Shown here one piece after another: positions 17,871 to 28,622 of a stretch of 64,000 nt of DNA. Under the pieces are notes generated by a model. It worked only from the letters and a program-made list of their open reading frames with translations. It was not told the origin of the DNA and did not search any database. Position 1 is the first letter of the stretch, and each line of letters opens with the position of its first letter. The position numbers were made by a program, and so were the translations under genes. The DNA lies in assembly GCF_002742445.1 (NCBI RefSeq), contig NZ_NJNQ01000005.1:124001-188000 (forward strand), written 5' to 3'. The stretch comes from Bifidobacterium sp. N4G05. Its GTDB lineage: Bacteria; Actinomycetota; Actinomycetes; Actinomycetales; Bifidobacteriaceae.

Positions 17871-18806
17871 ATGACTGCTGTTGAAGCAACGTCCATAACT
17901 AAGGAAGAGCAAAGCAAGCCGCTGGCACTTCGTGTCGGAGCGGAACTTGTGGGAAGCTTCATCATCTGCTTCGCGATTTACGCGATCTGCTCGCTTGGCT
18001 CCGCAGTGTACGGCATCAATATGGCGTTCATCGCCCTGCTGACGGGCATCGTGTATGCCGCGGCCACCGTAATCTTTGGATCCATCTCCGGAGCGCAATT
18101 CAATCCGGCCGTATCCGTCGCCGCCATGCTCACCGGCAAGACCCATGTGCTTGATGGCATTCTGTACATCATTGCCCAAGTGCTCGGCGGCATTGGCGCC
18201 GGTGCTGCCATCCGATTCCTTCTGCCAAGTTCCGAGCAGGTGACATTCAAGATCTGGATGACGCCGACGATCAACGGCTTCGATAAGAACTCCGTCTCCT
18301 ACTCCACGCTTGGCAACTATGGCGTGACGTTCAGCATCACCTTGGCCATCGCTGTCGAAGTCATCGCAGGCATCGTCATTGTTGCCGCCGCGCTTCGCAC
18401 CACGGGCGAACATGGCGAGTCCAGTACGAACCATGCCGTCGCCATGGGGCTTGCCTACGGTATCGGCACCGCCATCGCCTACCCGGTGACCGGAGCTGCA
18501 TTGAACCCGGCACGCGCTACTGGCATCGCTATTTTCGCGCAAAACCAGGGCCTGAATGAGGAACCACTGCAGCAGCTGTGGGTCTTCTGGATCTGCCCTG
18601 TTCTCGCCGCTGCCGTCGTTGCACTTATCGTCATTGTCTCCGGTATGGTCAGCACGAAGAAGAACACGCCGGATGCCGAAGTCGCCGATGAAATCGAAAA
18701 CGACACTGCTCTCGACGAAGCGTCAGTTTCCGACGGGAACGATGGTGAGGAGAATGAGCAGTCCAGCGCCCAAACCTATACCCATGAAGGCGTCGAAAGC
18801 AACTGA
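17871..18806 (+). CDS. Aquaporin / glycerol facilitator (MIP family)
   Basis: The 311-residue protein has six membrane segments and the two pore-lining NPA motifs, 'QFNPAVS' near residue 79 and 'ALNPARATG' near 210. It probably passes water, glycerol or small neutral solutes; selectivity is not clear. The start is set by AGAGGAAAG at 17857-17867. An acidic, disordered tail of about 50 residues follows the last membrane segment. Its 3' end overlaps the convergent DUF3017 gene by 84 bases. Confidence 0.92.
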   Translation: MTAVEATSITKEEQSKPLALRVGAELVGSFIICFAIYAICSLGSAVYGINMAFIALLTGIVYAAATVIFGSISGAQFNPAVSVAAMLTGKTHVLDGILYIIAQVLGGIGAGAAIRFLLPSSEQVTFKIWMTPTINGFDKNSVSYSTLGNYGVTFSITLAIAVEVIAGIVIVAAALRTTGEHGESSTNHAVAMGLAYGIGTAIAYPVTGAALNPARATGIAIFAQNQGLNEEPLQQLWVFWICPVLAAAVVALIVIVSGMVSTKKNTPDAEVADEIENDTALDEASVSDGNDGEENEQSSAQTYTHEGVESN

Positions 18807-19004
18807 CCGGACCTTCCATGGACTGCGTTCACGCAATACCAGCCTGACCAGCCCAGTAACTATGGCCGTCACCGCGATCGCAGCGGTGGCGGCCTTTGTA
18901 TATCCTGCAACCGCAAGCACCGTCGCAATAATCACTACGACTGCGACGATCCATTCGAACCACGGTTTGCCCTCATGATCTTCGGAAACGTAAGGATGGC
19001 TCAT
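18723..19004 (-). CDS. DUF3017 family membrane protein
   Basis: The 93-residue product starts MSHPYVSEDHEGKPWFEW and has three transmembrane segments. DUF3017 proteins are small actinobacterial membrane proteins of unknown function, often near purH or folD. AAAGG lies 7 bases before the chosen ATG. Its C-terminal coding part is antisense to the aquaporin tail. It lies downstream of purH, but a strong hairpin separates them. Confidence 0.8.
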   Translation of the reverse strand: MSHPYVSEDHEGKPWFEWIVAVVVIIATVLAVAGYTKAATAAIAVTAIVTGLVRLVLRERSPWKVRSVAFDAFMGIGLGAGLLILLTIVPVGN

Positions 19005-19057
19005 TCCGAGGCCTTTCATATCTCGCTTGCCTGCAACAATCGTAATCATAATAAACG

Positions 19058-19090
19058 TGGCGTCCGAAACCAATACAGAATCGGACGCCA
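19058..19090 (-). terminator. Hairpin after purH
   Basis: A perfect 10-base stem, TGGCGTCCGA with TCGGACGCCA, has a 13-base loop. The T-tract is weak (CGTTTATT), so it may only partly stop transcription into the DUF3017 gene. Confidence 0.75.
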
Positions 19091-19127
19091 CGCTAATCAC
19101 AATACCCTCGTATGGGGGCTGGAACGA

Positions 19128-20756
19128 TCAGTGGAAGAAGTGGCGGGTACCGGTCACATACATGGTGACGCCGGCCTTGCGGGCCGCTTCGAACACTTCC
19201 TCGTCGCGGATGGAACCACCCGGCTGGACGATGGCCTTGACACCTGCGTTGATAAGAATCTCCGCACCATCAGCGAACGGGAAGAACGCGTCGGATGCCG
19301 CAACAGCGCCCTGAGTTCGATTTGCACCATCAGCCAGCGTATTCGCACGTTCAACGGACAGGTTGGCAGAATCGACACGATTCACCTGACCCATGCCGAT
19401 GCCGACCGTGGCCTGATCATGGGCGATCAGAATGGCGTTGGACTTGACGCAACGGATGGCTCGCCAAGCGAAAACCAGATCCTTGACGGTCTGCTCGTCC
19501 GCCGGCTCGCCGGAAACCAGCTTCCACGCATCCGGATCATCGCCCGGAGCGTCGATGAGATCAGTGGACTGCACCAACAGACCACCGTCAATCTGACGGA
19601 ACTGCGTCTTGGACTTCGGCGGTTCGGCAACCTTCAGAATACGAAGATTCTTCTTCTTGGTCTGCAACAGCTCAAGGGCATCGGCATCATAGTCGGGAGC
19701 GACGATCACTTCGGTGAAGATAGGACGGACGCTTTCTGCCATTTCCATGGTGACCTTGCTGTTCGCAGCGATCACACCACCATAGGCACTCATCGGGTCG
19801 CAAGCATGTGCCTTCTTGTGCGCCTCAGCGACGGTGGCTCCAATGGCAAGGCCGCACGGATTGTTGTGCTTGACCACGGCGACCGCAATCTGCGGAGCGA
19901 AATCCCACACGGCACGCCAAGCGGCATCGGCATCAACATAGTTGTTGTAGCTCATCGGCTTTCCACCGAGCTGTTCGGCATGTGCGAAGCCGTTCTGGTT
20001 CAGCGGATCGAGATACAACGCGGCCTGCTGGTGAGGATTCTCACCATAGCGCAGAACATGGGCGCGATCCCAAGTACGGGTGAATGCGGCCGGGAACTTG
20101 GCCTCATTCACTTCCGTCTCACCTTCGGCAGTCGGCTGATCGACGGTAGCTGGCTTCGGCCAATGCTTTGCGGTCCACTCGTTGATAGTGGCATCATAAG
20201 ACGCCGTGTGAGCGAATGCTTTACCGGCCAGCCAGCGACGTTCCTCAAGGGAGAAACCTTCACCGTTCTCGATACGGGCCGCGACCAACGCATAATCGTT
20301 CGGATCCGTGACGATGGCCACAGTGGCGTTGTTCTTCGCCGCTCCGCGAACCATGGACGGGCCTCCGATATCGATCTTTTCAATAGCGGCAGCTTCGTCC
20401 GCACCGGAACGAACCGTATCAGCGAACGGATACAGGTTGACGACCACCAAATCGAACGGCTTGATGCCAAACTTTTCCAGTTGAGCCGCGTGGTTCTCAT
20501 TGGTCATATCAGCGAGGATACCTGCGTGGATATGTGGGTCGAGAGTTTTGACACGGCCATCGAGACACTCGGGAAAACCAGTGACTTCCGAGACTTCCGT
20601 CACCTTGACGCCGAGTTCCGCAAGACGCTTTGCAGTGGAACCCGTGGAAACCACTTCAGTGCCGGCTTTGATGAACGCCTCGGCAAGAACTTCGATGCCT
20701 TCCTTATGGAAGACCGATACCAGAGCTCGACGTATCGGTCGATTCGTTGTTGTCAC
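19128..20756 (-). CDS. purH: Bifunctional AICAR transformylase / IMP cyclohydrolase
   Basis: The 542-residue enzyme catalyses the last two steps of IMP synthesis. The N-terminal cyclohydrolase domain starts '[18 protein letters not shown]' and includes '[12 protein letters not shown]'. The transformylase domain has the catalytic 'VVKHNNPCG' and 'CDPMSAYGG'. It uses 10-formyl-tetrahydrofolate in the cytoplasm. The start lies inside the 3' end of the PerM-like gene, a 53-base overlap, so the two must be co-transcribed. Confidence 0.97.
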   Translation of the reverse strand: MTTTNRPIRRALVSVFHKEGIEVLAEAFIKAGTEVVSTGSTAKRLAELGVKVTEVSEVTGFPECLDGRVKTLDPHIHAGILADMTNENHAAQLEKFGIKPFDLVVVNLYPFADTVRSGADEAAAIEKIDIGGPSMVRGAAKNNATVAIVTDPNDYALVAARIENGEGFSLEERRWLAGKAFAHTASYDATINEWTAKHWPKPATVDQPTAEGETEVNEAKFPAAFTRTWDRAHVLRYGENPHQQAALYLDPLNQNGFAHAEQLGGKPMSYNNYVDADAAWRAVWDFAPQIAVAVVKHNNPCGLAIGATVAEAHKKAHACDPMSAYGGVIAANSKVTMEMAESVRPIFTEVIVAPDYDADALELLQTKKKNLRILKVAEPPKSKTQFRQIDGGLLVQSTDLIDAPGDDPDAWKLVSGEPADEQTVKDLVFAWRAIRCVKSNAILIAHDQATVGIGMGQVNRVDSANLSVERANTLADGANRTQGAVAASDAFFPFADGAEILINAGVKAIVQPGGSIRDEEVFEAARKAGVTMYVTGTRHFFH

Positions 20757-22095
20757 CTTGCTCCTCCTTATTGTTGATGGTTGAGGTCACTGTGCGGGCC
20801 GCATCGGTGATCCCACGATTATTTGGTTCGAGGACCGCAGCAGATGTACCACTCCTGCCCTCGCGGACACGCTTTATGACCCAGCGTATTCCGAAAAACA
20901 TGAATACGGCCACCAAAGTCAGCAGCCACGATGAGAACAGCCCGACTGCAGTGGGCTGCCCGACCTTACGAGTCGACGCAATTACATCGACACCGACATG
21001 CGCAAGATGCTTTGATCCCAGTGCCCCGTTAGAGATGGAGAACAGCAAACTCGAGCCTACCGATACGATCACGCAGGACATGCAGAATGTTCCCGCAGGA
21101 TAGGCGAATCCAGACACCACCCGCTTGACGTCAATCTGGTGATCAGCATCATCAACTCTGATGTGGAATCCCTTGTTGAACAACATGACGATCATGCCTG
21201 CGATACAGGGCAACACCAAAGGAATGCACATCAATGCGATTCGGACCCAGTCCGTTTCAATTGCCGAAGGAAGCAGACCGAATATCGGCAGCGACGGCAA
21301 TGCCGTTCCCTGACCGCTCCACATAGTGAATTCAGCAAGGTCGCCAATCGAAAAACCTGCTCCGAACACCCAGGAAACCGCCCAAATCGCAATGTTCGGA
21401 ATCCACGCGAGCATAGCGATCGTCGTAAGTATACGAGAGCCACTCTGCATTCCCGACAATTCATACAGCTTCACCATGGCCGACTGATTGCAAAACGCCC
21501 AATACACGACCACGATCAGGCCAATGACCAAATAGACCGCAATCAACAACAGACCAAGAGCTAAGCCTATAGTGATTGTCTTACGGACCGGCAACGAGAC
21601 ATGCTTGCCAATCCATTCCAAACCTCGCTCGGTCAGCGGAGCCCCGGGAATCAAGGCAATGGCATATCCCAGTATGAAGACGAACGCCGTTTTCACGATA
21701 ATCATGCCAGTCGTGTCAACAAGCTCGGTATCGACGCTGTTGGCGAAGAATATGTTAATCAGCACCCAGCCAATAGTCCCCGTCACACATCCGGAGAAAC
21801 TGGTCCCAATACGCTTGGCAAGCGATGAAATAAGTGCGATCAGCATAACCGTCAGCAGCAACGGCATAATCGTCAGTGTGATGGATCCGGTCTTGAAACC
21901 GGATCCTTGGCTGAGAAGCACAACCGCTTCAGTCAGGGGAACGGAGAAGGCGGACAGATTGTCGCCGCCTTCCTCCATGGAGATGATCAGAAGCATCAGA
22001 GCTATATAGCAGCCGAGGGCGACAGCATAGATAATCATGGACGCTGCCGCTACGGCAAGCCCTTTCAACCAATACTTCAGGTTCTTTGCCATCAT
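20704..22095 (-). CDS. DUF6350 / PerM-like polytopic membrane protein
   Basis: The 463-residue protein has about ten transmembrane segments, starting '[20 protein letters not shown]', and a hydrophilic tail ending '[12 protein letters not shown]'. The order sucC-sucD-this gene-purH mirrors mycobacteria, where PerM (Rv0955) lies between sucD and purN-purH. PerM supports septum formation by stabilising division proteins. The assignment rests on position and topology more than on motifs. It overlaps sucD by four bases and purH by 53. A division role here is inferred. Confidence 0.75.
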   Translation of the reverse strand: MMAKNLKYWLKGLAVAAASMIIYAVALGCYIALMLLIISMEEGGDNLSAFSVPLTEAVVLLSQGSGFKTGSITLTIMPLLLTVMLIALISSLAKRIGTSFSGCVTGTIGWVLINIFFANSVDTELVDTTGMIIVKTAFVFILGYAIALIPGAPLTERGLEWIGKHVSLPVRKTITIGLALGLLLIAVYLVIGLIVVVYWAFCNQSAMVKLYELSGMQSGSRILTTIAMLAWIPNIAIWAVSWVFGAGFSIGDLAEFTMWSGQGTALPSLPIFGLLPSAIETDWVRIALMCIPLVLPCIAGMIVMLFNKGFHIRVDDADHQIDVKRVVSGFAYPAGTFCMSCVIVSVGSSLLFSISNGALGSKHLAHVGVDVIASTRKVGQPTAVGLFSSWLLTLVAVFMFFGIRWVIKRVREGRSGTSAAVLEPNNRGITDAARTVTSTINNKEEQGDNNESTDTSSSGIGLP

Positions 22096-23015
22096 ATCGA
22101 CTTGGAAGCGAGCACCTCGCGCATGATTTCAGCAGTCTGCCCCGGAGTTCGTCCAACACGGATGCCCACGGCTTCGAGTGCTTCCTTCTTGTCTTGCGCG
22201 GTTCCCTTGCCGCCTGAAACGATGGCTCCAGCATGGCCCATCTGCTTGCCTTCCGGCGCCGTGAAGCCAGCGATATAGGCGACGACAGGCTTGGTCATAT
22301 GCTCGGATGCCCACTTGGCAGCATCCTGTTCGGCGCTACCGCCAATTTCACCAATCATCACGACGGCCTTGGTGGCATCATCGTTTTCGAATACTTCAAG
22401 GGCCTCCTGCAACGTGGTGCCAACGATGGGATCGCCGCCAGCGCCTAAGCATGCAGTGAAGCCGATGTCGGACAGCTCCCCCATCAGCTGATAGGTAAGG
22501 GTGCCGGACTTGGACACCAAGCCCAAAGGTCCACGGGAGACGATGCCGTCCGGAATGATGCCGAGATTGCAGCCCTGCGCATTTTCCGTCGAAGGAAGCG
22601 TAAGCAGACCAGGGCAGTTCGGCCCGACGATGCGTACGCCCTTGCGCAATGCGAGCTCAACGAAATACGCACTGTCGGCAACCGGAATACCTTCGGTGAT
22701 AACCACAATCAACTTGATACCGGCTTCAATGGCCTCAACCACGGCGTCTTTAGCAAAACGTGGCGGTACGAACACAACACTCGCCTGCGCACCGGTAATT
22801 TCAACGGCTTCGGAACAGCTGCCAAAAACATGCAGGGTAACATCTTCGCCGTTTTTTGCTTCAGGGAAATTGACTTCCTGACCGGCCTTGCGAGCATTGA
22901 CGCCGCCGACGATATTGGTGCCGGCCTTCAGCATGCGCGCGGTATGGGTCATACCCTGGTGCCCAGTCATGCCCTGCACAATGACAGGTGTGCCATCCTC
23001 AACGAAAAGCGTCAT
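22092..23015 (-). CDS. sucD: Succinyl-CoA synthetase alpha subunit
   Basis: The 307-residue subunit has the CoA-binding Rossmann segment 'VQGMTGHQGMTHTARML', 'GPNCPGLL', 'SKSGTLTYQ' and the phosphorylated histidine in 'GHAGAIVSGGKGTAQDK'. With SucC it interconverts succinyl-CoA and succinate with ATP or GTP formation. The gap to sucC is two bases. Bifidobacteria lack a complete TCA cycle, so the enzyme probably supplies succinyl-CoA or produces succinate. Confidence 0.96.
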   Translation of the reverse strand: MTLFVEDGTPVIVQGMTGHQGMTHTARMLKAGTNIVGGVNARKAGQEVNFPEAKNGEDVTLHVFGSCSEAVEITGAQASVVFVPPRFAKDAVVEAIEAGIKLIVVITEGIPVADSAYFVELALRKGVRIVGPNCPGLLTLPSTENAQGCNLGIIPDGIVSRGPLGLVSKSGTLTYQLMGELSDIGFTACLGAGGDPIVGTTLQEALEVFENDDATKAVVMIGEIGGSAEQDAAKWASEHMTKPVVAYIAGFTAPEGKQMGHAGAIVSGGKGTAQDKKEALEAVGIRVGRTPGQTAEIMREVLASKSI

Positions 23016-23017
23016 TT

Positions 23018-24211
23018 TCAGCGAACCTCCTTGCCGTTGGCCGCAAGGCGTGCAGCCTGCTGTGCGGCCTCTTCCATAGTCTGTGCGACATGCAGATTGA
23101 CTCGATTAGCTTGGGCAAGAATGCGCAGACCCTCAGCAGCGGCATTGCCGTCGAAACGGACCACCAGAGGCTTGGAGCTGCCAAGCTTGTCAAGAGCTTC
23201 CAGAATGCCTTTCGCCACCTGTTCGCAGGATGTGATGCCACCATACACGTTGACCAGCACCGATTCTACCTGCGGATCAGAAAGCACGATCTCCAGACTG
23301 CTGCACATCACTTCGGCAGACGCGCCGCCACCGATATCAAGGAAGTTTGCGGGCTTGACATCGGTTCCCTGATCCTCACCGGCACCGGAAACGGCGTCGA
23401 GCGAGCTCATCACCAAACCGGCACCGTTGCCGATTACGCCAACGGAACCTTGGAGATGCACATAATGCAAGCCATGCTCACGTGCCTTCTGCTCGAACGG
23501 ATCGACATGCACCGGGTCTGCGAACCGACTCCAACCATCGTGGCGGAACGCCGCATTGTCGTCTAAAGAGATCTTGGCGTCCAACGCACACAGTGTCTTG
23601 GACGATTCATCATCCGGATCACCGATCTTGGCAAGCGGGTTAATCTCAACAAGCGTAGCGTCATTGTCTTTAAAGCACTGCCACATCTTCAGCAGGATCT
23701 GTGCGGCCTGATTAACATCGGCATGATAGAAGCCAATGCTTTCAGCCATCTTGGTAGCCGCTTCGAGGTCGAAATCCTCAAGCGCGTCAATATGCAGACG
23801 CTTGACGGATTCCGGATGTTCCTTGGCGATCTCCTCAACCTCGGTGCCGCCATTCGCTGTAGCAAGCACATCGAAATCACGGGAGGAACGATCCACAGAA
23901 ATGGAGACATAGTACTCGTGAAGAATGTTCTTTGCCTCGGCCACCAACACACCGCTAACCTTGTGCTTGTGAATGGTCATCGGCAGGATGCCTTCGGATG
24001 CAAGAATAGCCTCATCGCGATTCTTCGCCAGCTTGACACCGCCAGCCTGGCCGCGATGACCAATCTTCACCTGAGCCTTGATCACATTGGGGTAACCAAT
24101 CTGCTCGGCAGCCTCAGCCACTTCATGAGAGTTCTGCGCGAACACTGCCTTAGGCGTTGGAATACCTTGCTCTTCAAGCAGTTCCCTAGCCTGGTACTCA
24201 TAGAGATCCAT
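23018..24211 (-). CDS. sucC: Succinyl-CoA synthetase beta subunit
   Basis: The 397-residue subunit starts 'MDLYEYQARELLEEQGIP', the usual N terminus, and continues with an ATP-grasp domain ('KAQVKIGHRGQAGGVKLA', 'VEINPLAKIGD') and a C-terminal ligase domain ('GAGLVMSSLDAV', 'LDIGGGAS', 'VNVYGGITSCEQVA'). It binds the nucleotide and partners SucD two bases downstream. The gene starts the sucC-sucD-perM-purH unit, with apt 50 bases upstream. Confidence 0.96.
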   Translation of the reverse strand: MDLYEYQARELLEEQGIPTPKAVFAQNSHEVAEAAEQIGYPNVIKAQVKIGHRGQAGGVKLAKNRDEAILASEGILPMTIHKHKVSGVLVAEAKNILHEYYVSISVDRSSRDFDVLATANGGTEVEEIAKEHPESVKRLHIDALEDFDLEAATKMAESIGFYHADVNQAAQILLKMWQCFKDNDATLVEINPLAKIGDPDDESSKTLCALDAKISLDDNAAFRHDGWSRFADPVHVDPFEQKAREHGLHYVHLQGSVGVIGNGAGLVMSSLDAVSGAGEDQGTDVKPANFLDIGGGASAEVMCSSLEIVLSDPQVESVLVNVYGGITSCEQVAKGILEALDKLGSSKPLVVRFDGNAAAEGLRILAQANRVNLHVAQTMEEAAQQAARLAANGKEVR

Positions 24212-24261
24212 GGATTCTTTTCCCTTGATGCTATTGGTTGTTTACAAAGAATATACTTAAA

Positions 24262-24843
24262 TCACGCAGGCATGGTGATCAACGAACTGGCTGGATACTC
24301 CTGCAAGGACTTCATGCCGTCAATGCCGGTAAGTTCCATAACGAAACTGAAACCAGCCACCTTGCCACCGCACTTTTCGATCAGCGCACTGGCTGCATTA
24401 GCAGTTCCACCGGTGGCGATCAAATCATCAACGATGAGCACACGTTCACCCTCATGCACGGCGCTGGTTTCGATTTCCACAGCAGCCTGGCCATATTCAA
24501 GATCATAATGCTGCGACACAGTCTCAGGCGGAAGCTTACCCGCCTTGCGCACGGCGATAAATCCTTTGCCAAGACGCGCGGCCAATGCAGGACCAAATAA
24601 GAAACCTCGCGCTTCAAGACCCGCAACGGCGTCGAAGTCATTGGGATCCACTGGCAGCGCGGCCTCAAGAGCGTCCAGAAGAACGCCAAAGGCACGAGCA
24701 TCAGCCAATACCGGCATGAAATCACGGAAAAGAATGCCTTCTTTTGGGAAACCGGGAATCGTGCGAATTTTAGAAATGAGGTACTCGGCGTTTTCAGCTC
24801 CGACCCTGCTTAAACCGGAAACGGTGATATCCGTTGATGCCAT
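24262..24843 (-). CDS. apt: Adenine phosphoribosyltransferase
   Basis: The 193-residue enzyme shows 'IPGFPKEGILFRDFMPVL', 'LEARGFLFGPALA' and the PRPP-binding 'VLIVDDLIATGGTA' near residue 140. It salvages adenine to AMP using PRPP. AAGGAAA precedes the ATG at 24843; the longer open frame upstream has no good start. A terminator lies between yajC and this gene, so apt may have its own promoter. Confidence 0.95.
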   Translation of the reverse strand: MASTDITVSGLSRVGAENAEYLISKIRTIPGFPKEGILFRDFMPVLADARAFGVLLDALEAALPVDPNDFDAVAGLEARGFLFGPALAARLGKGFIAVRKAGKLPPETVSQHYDLEYGQAAVEIETSAVHEGERVLIVDDLIATGGTANAASALIEKCGGKVAGFSFVMELTGIDGMKSLQEYPASSLITMPA

Positions 24844-24900
24844 GGCGGTAGTTTCCTTCTCCTTCAATATGCGGCACTTTGCATTATAGGATTTCGACGC

Positions 24901-24940
24901 GAAAAAGAACGGCGAAAATCCCAAAAACGAGATTCTCGCC
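24901..24940 (-). terminator. Terminator of the ruv-yajC unit
   Basis: GGCGAAAATC (24911-24920) pairs with GATTCTCGCC (24931-24940), allowing one G-U pair. On the minus strand the stem is followed by TTCTTTTTC. Confidence 0.82.
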
Positions 24941-24959
24941 GATATCTTTTTATATGTTG

Positions 24960-25361
24960 TCAGCTGTTCTTCTGTTCGGTCTCAGTCTGTACCGCTTCGA
25001 TCTCACCCTCAATCGGCTCCTGAGCAACCTGATCTTCATCTGCAGAATCGACGGGAAGCGGGTTGCCGTTCTCATCGACCTCGTCATCATGCACATATGC
25101 GGGACGCACGTATTCACGGCTGATGGCGTTGAAGCCGAAACGAATCTGGGAACCTTCGGAATCGATGACGATCTCCTCGTATTCGGTATCAACGGAAACA
25201 ACCTTGCCGATCACGCCGCCGATGGTGATGACCTCGGTGCCGGGCTGAAGATTGGCACGAAAATCCTGTCGCTCGGCCTGCTGCTGCTTAGCCTTCTTGG
25301 ACTGCCAGAACATCATGCCAAACATGGCGACAACGATGACGATGAGAAAAATGTAATCCAA
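24960..25361 (-). CDS. yajC: Preprotein translocase accessory subunit YajC
   Basis: The 133-residue protein starts with a single transmembrane segment ('MDYIFLIVIVVAMFGMMFWQ'), then 'SKKAKQQQAERQDFRANL' and 'PGTEVITIGGVIGKVVSVD', the conserved YajC core. The C-terminal 50 residues are acidic. YajC associates with SecDF at the Sec translocon. It follows ruvB, an arrangement common to many bacteria, although secD and secF do not follow here. Confidence 0.93.
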   Translation of the reverse strand: MDYIFLIVIVVAMFGMMFWQSKKAKQQQAERQDFRANLQPGTEVITIGGVIGKVVSVDTEYEEIVIDSEGSQIRFGFNAISREYVRPAYVHDDEVDENGNPLPVDSADEDQVAQEPIEGEIEAVQTETEQKNS

Positions 25362-25417
25362 AGCACAACTCCTTGAGGTGGACGCTCAAACGGGACCCTA
25401 TGTCCAAGACAACGAGT

Positions 25418-26506
25418 CTAGGCTAGATTGCTGACATCAACCTGAGATTCGTCAGGCACCAAACCGAGATGTTCCCATGCCTTACGTGTCGCCACACGTC
25501 CCTTCGGCGTGCGCACAAGGAACCCCTCACGAACCAAATACGGCTCGCAAACCGTTTCCACGGTTTCCGATTCCTCGCCGACCATGGCCGACAGATTGTT
25601 CAGTCCGACCGGCCCTCCGTTGAAATTGGTGACAATGGCTTTTAGCACCGCGATATCCAAGCGGTCCAGACCTTCAGTGTCGATCTGGTACAACGCCAAA
25701 GCCTCCTTGACATCATCTGGATGCACGGTTTCCAGATCATGCACGATTGCCCAATCCCTTACGCGGCGAAGCAGTCGGTTGGCGATACGCGGTGTACCCC
25801 TCGAACGCATGGCAAGCTGATGCGCGGCGCCGTCCTCGAGATGGATGCCGAGCATAGCCGAAGATCGTTCGATAAGCTTTTCAAGCTCCTCATGCGGATA
25901 AAAGTCGAGATGCGCGGTGAAACCGAAACGAGCCCTCAACGGCGATGGCAGCATGCCTTCACGAGTGGTGGCACCGATCACCGTAAACCGCGGCAGAGTA
26001 AGAGGAATGGAGGAAGCGCCCGGTCCTTTGCCGACCATTACGTCAACACGAAAATCCTCCATGGCTATATACAACAATTCCTCGGCCGCACGTGGAAGGC
26101 GATGGATCTCGTCGATGAAGAGCACTTCCCCGGCATCCAAAGAACTCAGAATGGAAGCCAGATCGCCGGCATGTTGAATGGCCGGACCGGAAGTGACTCT
26201 GATCGGCACTCCAAGCTCGTTGGCAACAATCATAGCCAACGTGGTCTTGCCCAAGCCCGGAGGCCCCGCCAAAAGAATATGATCTGGAGGAACGTCGCGC
26301 TTGCGGGCAGCATCCAAAAATAGCTGCAGCTGCGCCTTAAGCCTTGGCTGTCCGATGAAACCGTCAAGAACATGGGGTCGCAGTTCCTCATCGCTCACCG
26401 TCTCGTTGCCGACGGGCGATGAGGAAACCATGCGGAGTGATTCCTCGTTGGCACCAGTATTCGGCTGGTCGAATGCAGAGTCGTTCGTCATGATGGTGCG
26501 ATTCAC
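25418..26506 (-). CDS. ruvB: Holliday junction branch-migration ATPase RuvB
   Basis: The 362-residue protein has Walker A '[11 protein letters not shown]', Walker B 'LFIDEIHRL', sensor '[10 protein letters not shown]' and a C-terminal winged helix ('[13 protein letters not shown]'). Hexameric RuvB drives branch migration with RuvA. The start is taken as GTG at 26506, whose GTGA overlaps the ruvA stop; ATG at 26491 is an alternative. The first 35 residues are poorly conserved. Confidence 0.96.
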   Translation of the reverse strand: MNRTIMTNDSAFDQPNTGANEESLRMVSSSPVGNETVSDEELRPHVLDGFIGQPRLKAQLQLFLDAARKRDVPPDHILLAGPPGLGKTTLAMIVANELGVPIRVTSGPAIQHAGDLASILSSLDAGEVLFIDEIHRLPRAAEELLYIAMEDFRVDVMVGKGPGASSIPLTLPRFTVIGATTREGMLPSPLRARFGFTAHLDFYPHEELEKLIERSSAMLGIHLEDGAAHQLAMRSRGTPRIANRLLRRVRDWAIVHDLETVHPDDVKEALALYQIDTEGLDRLDIAVLKAIVTNFNGGPVGLNNLSAMVGEESETVETVCEPYLVREGFLVRTPKGRVATRKAWEHLGLVPDESQVDVSNLA

Positions 26507-27120
26507 CTACCTCGATCAAGGGACGCCAACGCGAGTTTGAGCACACGAGGCACGTCATCGTCTCCCAGTGGAATATCGATATGGTTGCTCTCGCAGACGT
26601 CTTGCACGGCATGAACGGCATCCTGTTGACGCCATCCAAGAGACATCAGGCCTTCCACCACCTGTTCCGAACCAGTATCTTCCGTGGAACGTGTTTCAGG
26701 AGAAGCGCCTTCAATTTGGCTAAGGTCAATGGACCCTTTAAGCTCAAGGATGATTTTTTGCGCACCTTTTTTACCTAATCCCGGCGCTTTCGCCAGCGCA
26801 GTGGCATCGCCGTCCGCCACGGCTCTCGCCAAATGTTCCGGAGGCAACGTCGAAAGCAAGGAAAGGGCAACCTTCGGGCCAATGCCACTGACCTTCTGTA
26901 ATTGCAGGAACATACGTTTCGATGCGAGCGAGGAAAAACCATACAGCGTGATCGCATCCTGCGAAACGTTCAACGACGTGTACACCTTCACCGTTTGACC
27001 GGCGTGCATGGAAGCCAGATCCGCCGAAGGCATCCTGGTCTCATAGCCAACTCCCCCGACCTCAATGATCGCCGAAGCCACGTCAATGGAATCGACTTGG
27101 CCATGCAGCATGCCTATCAT
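26503..27120 (-). CDS. ruvA: Holliday junction-binding protein RuvA
   Basis: The 205-residue protein begins '[20 protein letters not shown]', the OB-fold, with paired helix-hairpin-helix motifs around '[16 protein letters not shown]' and '[16 protein letters not shown]', and ends in the RuvB-contact domain. GGGAGGTG precedes the ATG at 27120, so I reject the longer frame to 27222. It lies between ruvC and ruvB and overlaps ruvB. Confidence 0.95.
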   Translation of the reverse strand: MIGMLHGQVDSIDVASAIIEVGGVGYETRMPSADLASMHAGQTVKVYTSLNVSQDAITLYGFSSLASKRMFLQLQKVSGIGPKVALSLLSTLPPEHLARAVADGDATALAKAPGLGKKGAQKIILELKGSIDLSQIEGASPETRSTEDTGSEQVVEGLMSLGWRQQDAVHAVQDVCESNHIDIPLGDDDVPRVLKLALASLDRGR

Positions 27121-27164
27121 GCCGTCACCTCCCATAAACAACTGCAGAACATTTGTTCGATAGT

Positions 27165-27746
27165 CTACATTCCTCTGCGGACGCCACGCTGCCGTGCCGC
27201 ATTCTGCGAGGCAAGCGCCCATTGACGTTGCGCATCAGTGAGATGCTGCTCACGTTCGCCCCCTTGCAGCGCACCCGCAGGACGAAGGGCATGACAAATC
27301 GCAATGGCCAACGCGTCGGCCGCGTCAGCAGGTTTGGGCAGGGTGTTCAGCCCTAGAATACGGGCGACCATACGTTCCATCTGAATCTTTTCGGCCTTGC
27401 CGTTGCCAGTGATCGCCATTTTCGATTCAGTCGGCGTATGCAGGGCAACGGGAATGCCACGCTGGGCTGCAGCCAACATGGCCAGCCCGGCCGCCTGCGC
27501 GGTCCCCAACACGGTATTGCGGTTCTCTTGTGCGAACACACGTTCAATGGACACGGTATCTGGCGCAAACCGTTCTATTTTTTCAACCAAACCATTGTAT
27601 ATGGCCAACAGACGCAAATCCTGTGACATTTTCGGATCGGACCGCACCACATCCACATGAATAAAAGAAAGCCGGCGGTATGCGCCGGCTTCGATCACGC
27701 CGACCCCGCAGCGAGTCAGCCCGGGGTCGACGCCAAGAATAATCAC
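27165..27746 (-). CDS. ruvC: Holliday junction resolvase RuvC
   Basis: The 193-residue endonuclease shows the four acidic catalytic positions in '[14 protein letters not shown]', '[10 protein letters not shown]' and '[14 protein letters not shown]'. The last 30 residues form a basic extension beyond the usual C terminus ('[12 protein letters not shown]'). It cuts four-way junctions processed by RuvAB. It lies six bases downstream of yebC and ahead of ruvA. Confidence 0.95.
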   Translation of the reverse strand: MIILGVDPGLTRCGVGVIEAGAYRRLSFIHVDVVRSDPKMSQDLRLLAIYNGLVEKIERFAPDTVSIERVFAQENRNTVLGTAQAAGLAMLAAAQRGIPVALHTPTESKMAITGNGKAEKIQMERMVARILGLNTLPKPADAADALAIAICHALRPAGALQGGEREQHLTDAQRQWALASQNAARQRGVRRGM

Positions 27747-27752
27747 GCTCGA

Positions 27753-28508
27753 TTACTCCTCGTCAAGCTGAGCCATGACCTCATCGGAAGCGGTCCAGTT
27801 GGAGTAGATGTTCTGCACATCGTCCAAATCGTCGAGGTTGTCGATGAGCTTGGACACCTTCTGAGCATCCTCAAGAGTCAATTCAACCTCGTTCTTCGGC
27901 ATCATGACCAGATCAGCGGAATCGTAATCGAAACCAGCATCCTGCAGAGCCTTACGAACATCGATCATTTCGGAAGGATCGGTGACAACGGTGAACACAT
28001 CGCCATCTTCAGTCACATCCTCGGCACCAGCTTCAGCGGCCTTTTCGAACAGATCGTCGAAATCAACGCCTTCGGCAGGAACGATGATCTGGCCCTTGCG
28101 CTCGAAGTTGAAGCTCACAGAACCGGAGGTAGCCAAGGAACCATTGCCCTTGGTCAGGGTGGAACGCACTTCAGCGGCCGCACGATTGCGGTTGTCGGTA
28201 AGGCACTCGATGATCAGACCAACGCCTGCGGGAGCATAGCCCTCATAGACGATATCTTCGTAGTTGGCACCGCCGGCCTCTTCACCAGAACCACGCTTGA
28301 CAGCGCGCTTGATGTTATCGGCAGGCATGGAAGCCTTCTTGGCCTTGTAGATGGCGTCGTACAGGGACGGGTTGCCGTCAGGATCGCCACCACCCATACG
28401 TGCTGCAATCTCGATGTTCTTGATCAGCTTGGCGAACAGCTTGCCACGCTTCGCGTCGATGGCGGCCTTCTTGTGCTTGGTGGTCGCCCACTTGGAATGA
28501 CCTGACAT
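27753..28508 (-). CDS. yebC: YebC/PmpR family protein (TACO1 homologue)
   Basis: The 251-residue protein starts '[20 protein letters not shown]', the family signature, with '[17 protein letters not shown]'-like text near residue 40 (here [10 protein letters not shown]) and '[18 protein letters not shown]' near 100. Long annotated as a transcriptional regulator, the family has more recently been linked to translation of proline-rich stretches. Linkage to ruvC is widely conserved. It is the first gene of the yebC-ruvCAB-yajC unit. Confidence 0.95.
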   Translation of the reverse strand: MSGHSKWATTKHKKAAIDAKRGKLFAKLIKNIEIAARMGGGDPDGNPSLYDAIYKAKKASMPADNIKRAVKRGSGEEAGGANYEDIVYEGYAPAGVGLIIECLTDNRNRAAAEVRSTLTKGNGSLATSGSVSFNFERKGQIIVPAEGVDFDDLFEKAAEAGAEDVTEDGDVFTVVTDPSEMIDVRKALQDAGFDYDSADLVMMPKNEVELTLEDAQKVSKLIDNLDDLDDVQNIYSNWTASDEVMAQLDEE

Positions 28509-28571
28509 AATGCTCCTAGGCAGGTTGCGGATGTTTCAAACGAAACGATTCTAAAGCGGTTCTAAGACAAA

Positions 28572-28597
28572 GCGCCTGACATACGGTTGTCAGGCGC
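28572..28597 (-). terminator. Terminator after the 28623 phosphotransferase gene
   Basis: A perfect 10-base stem, GCGCCTGACA with TGTCAGGCGC, has a 6-base loop and is followed on the minus strand by TTTGTCTT. Confidence 0.85.
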
Positions 28598-28622
28598 GTC
28601 AACATTCGCCGTTTGCAGGCAG

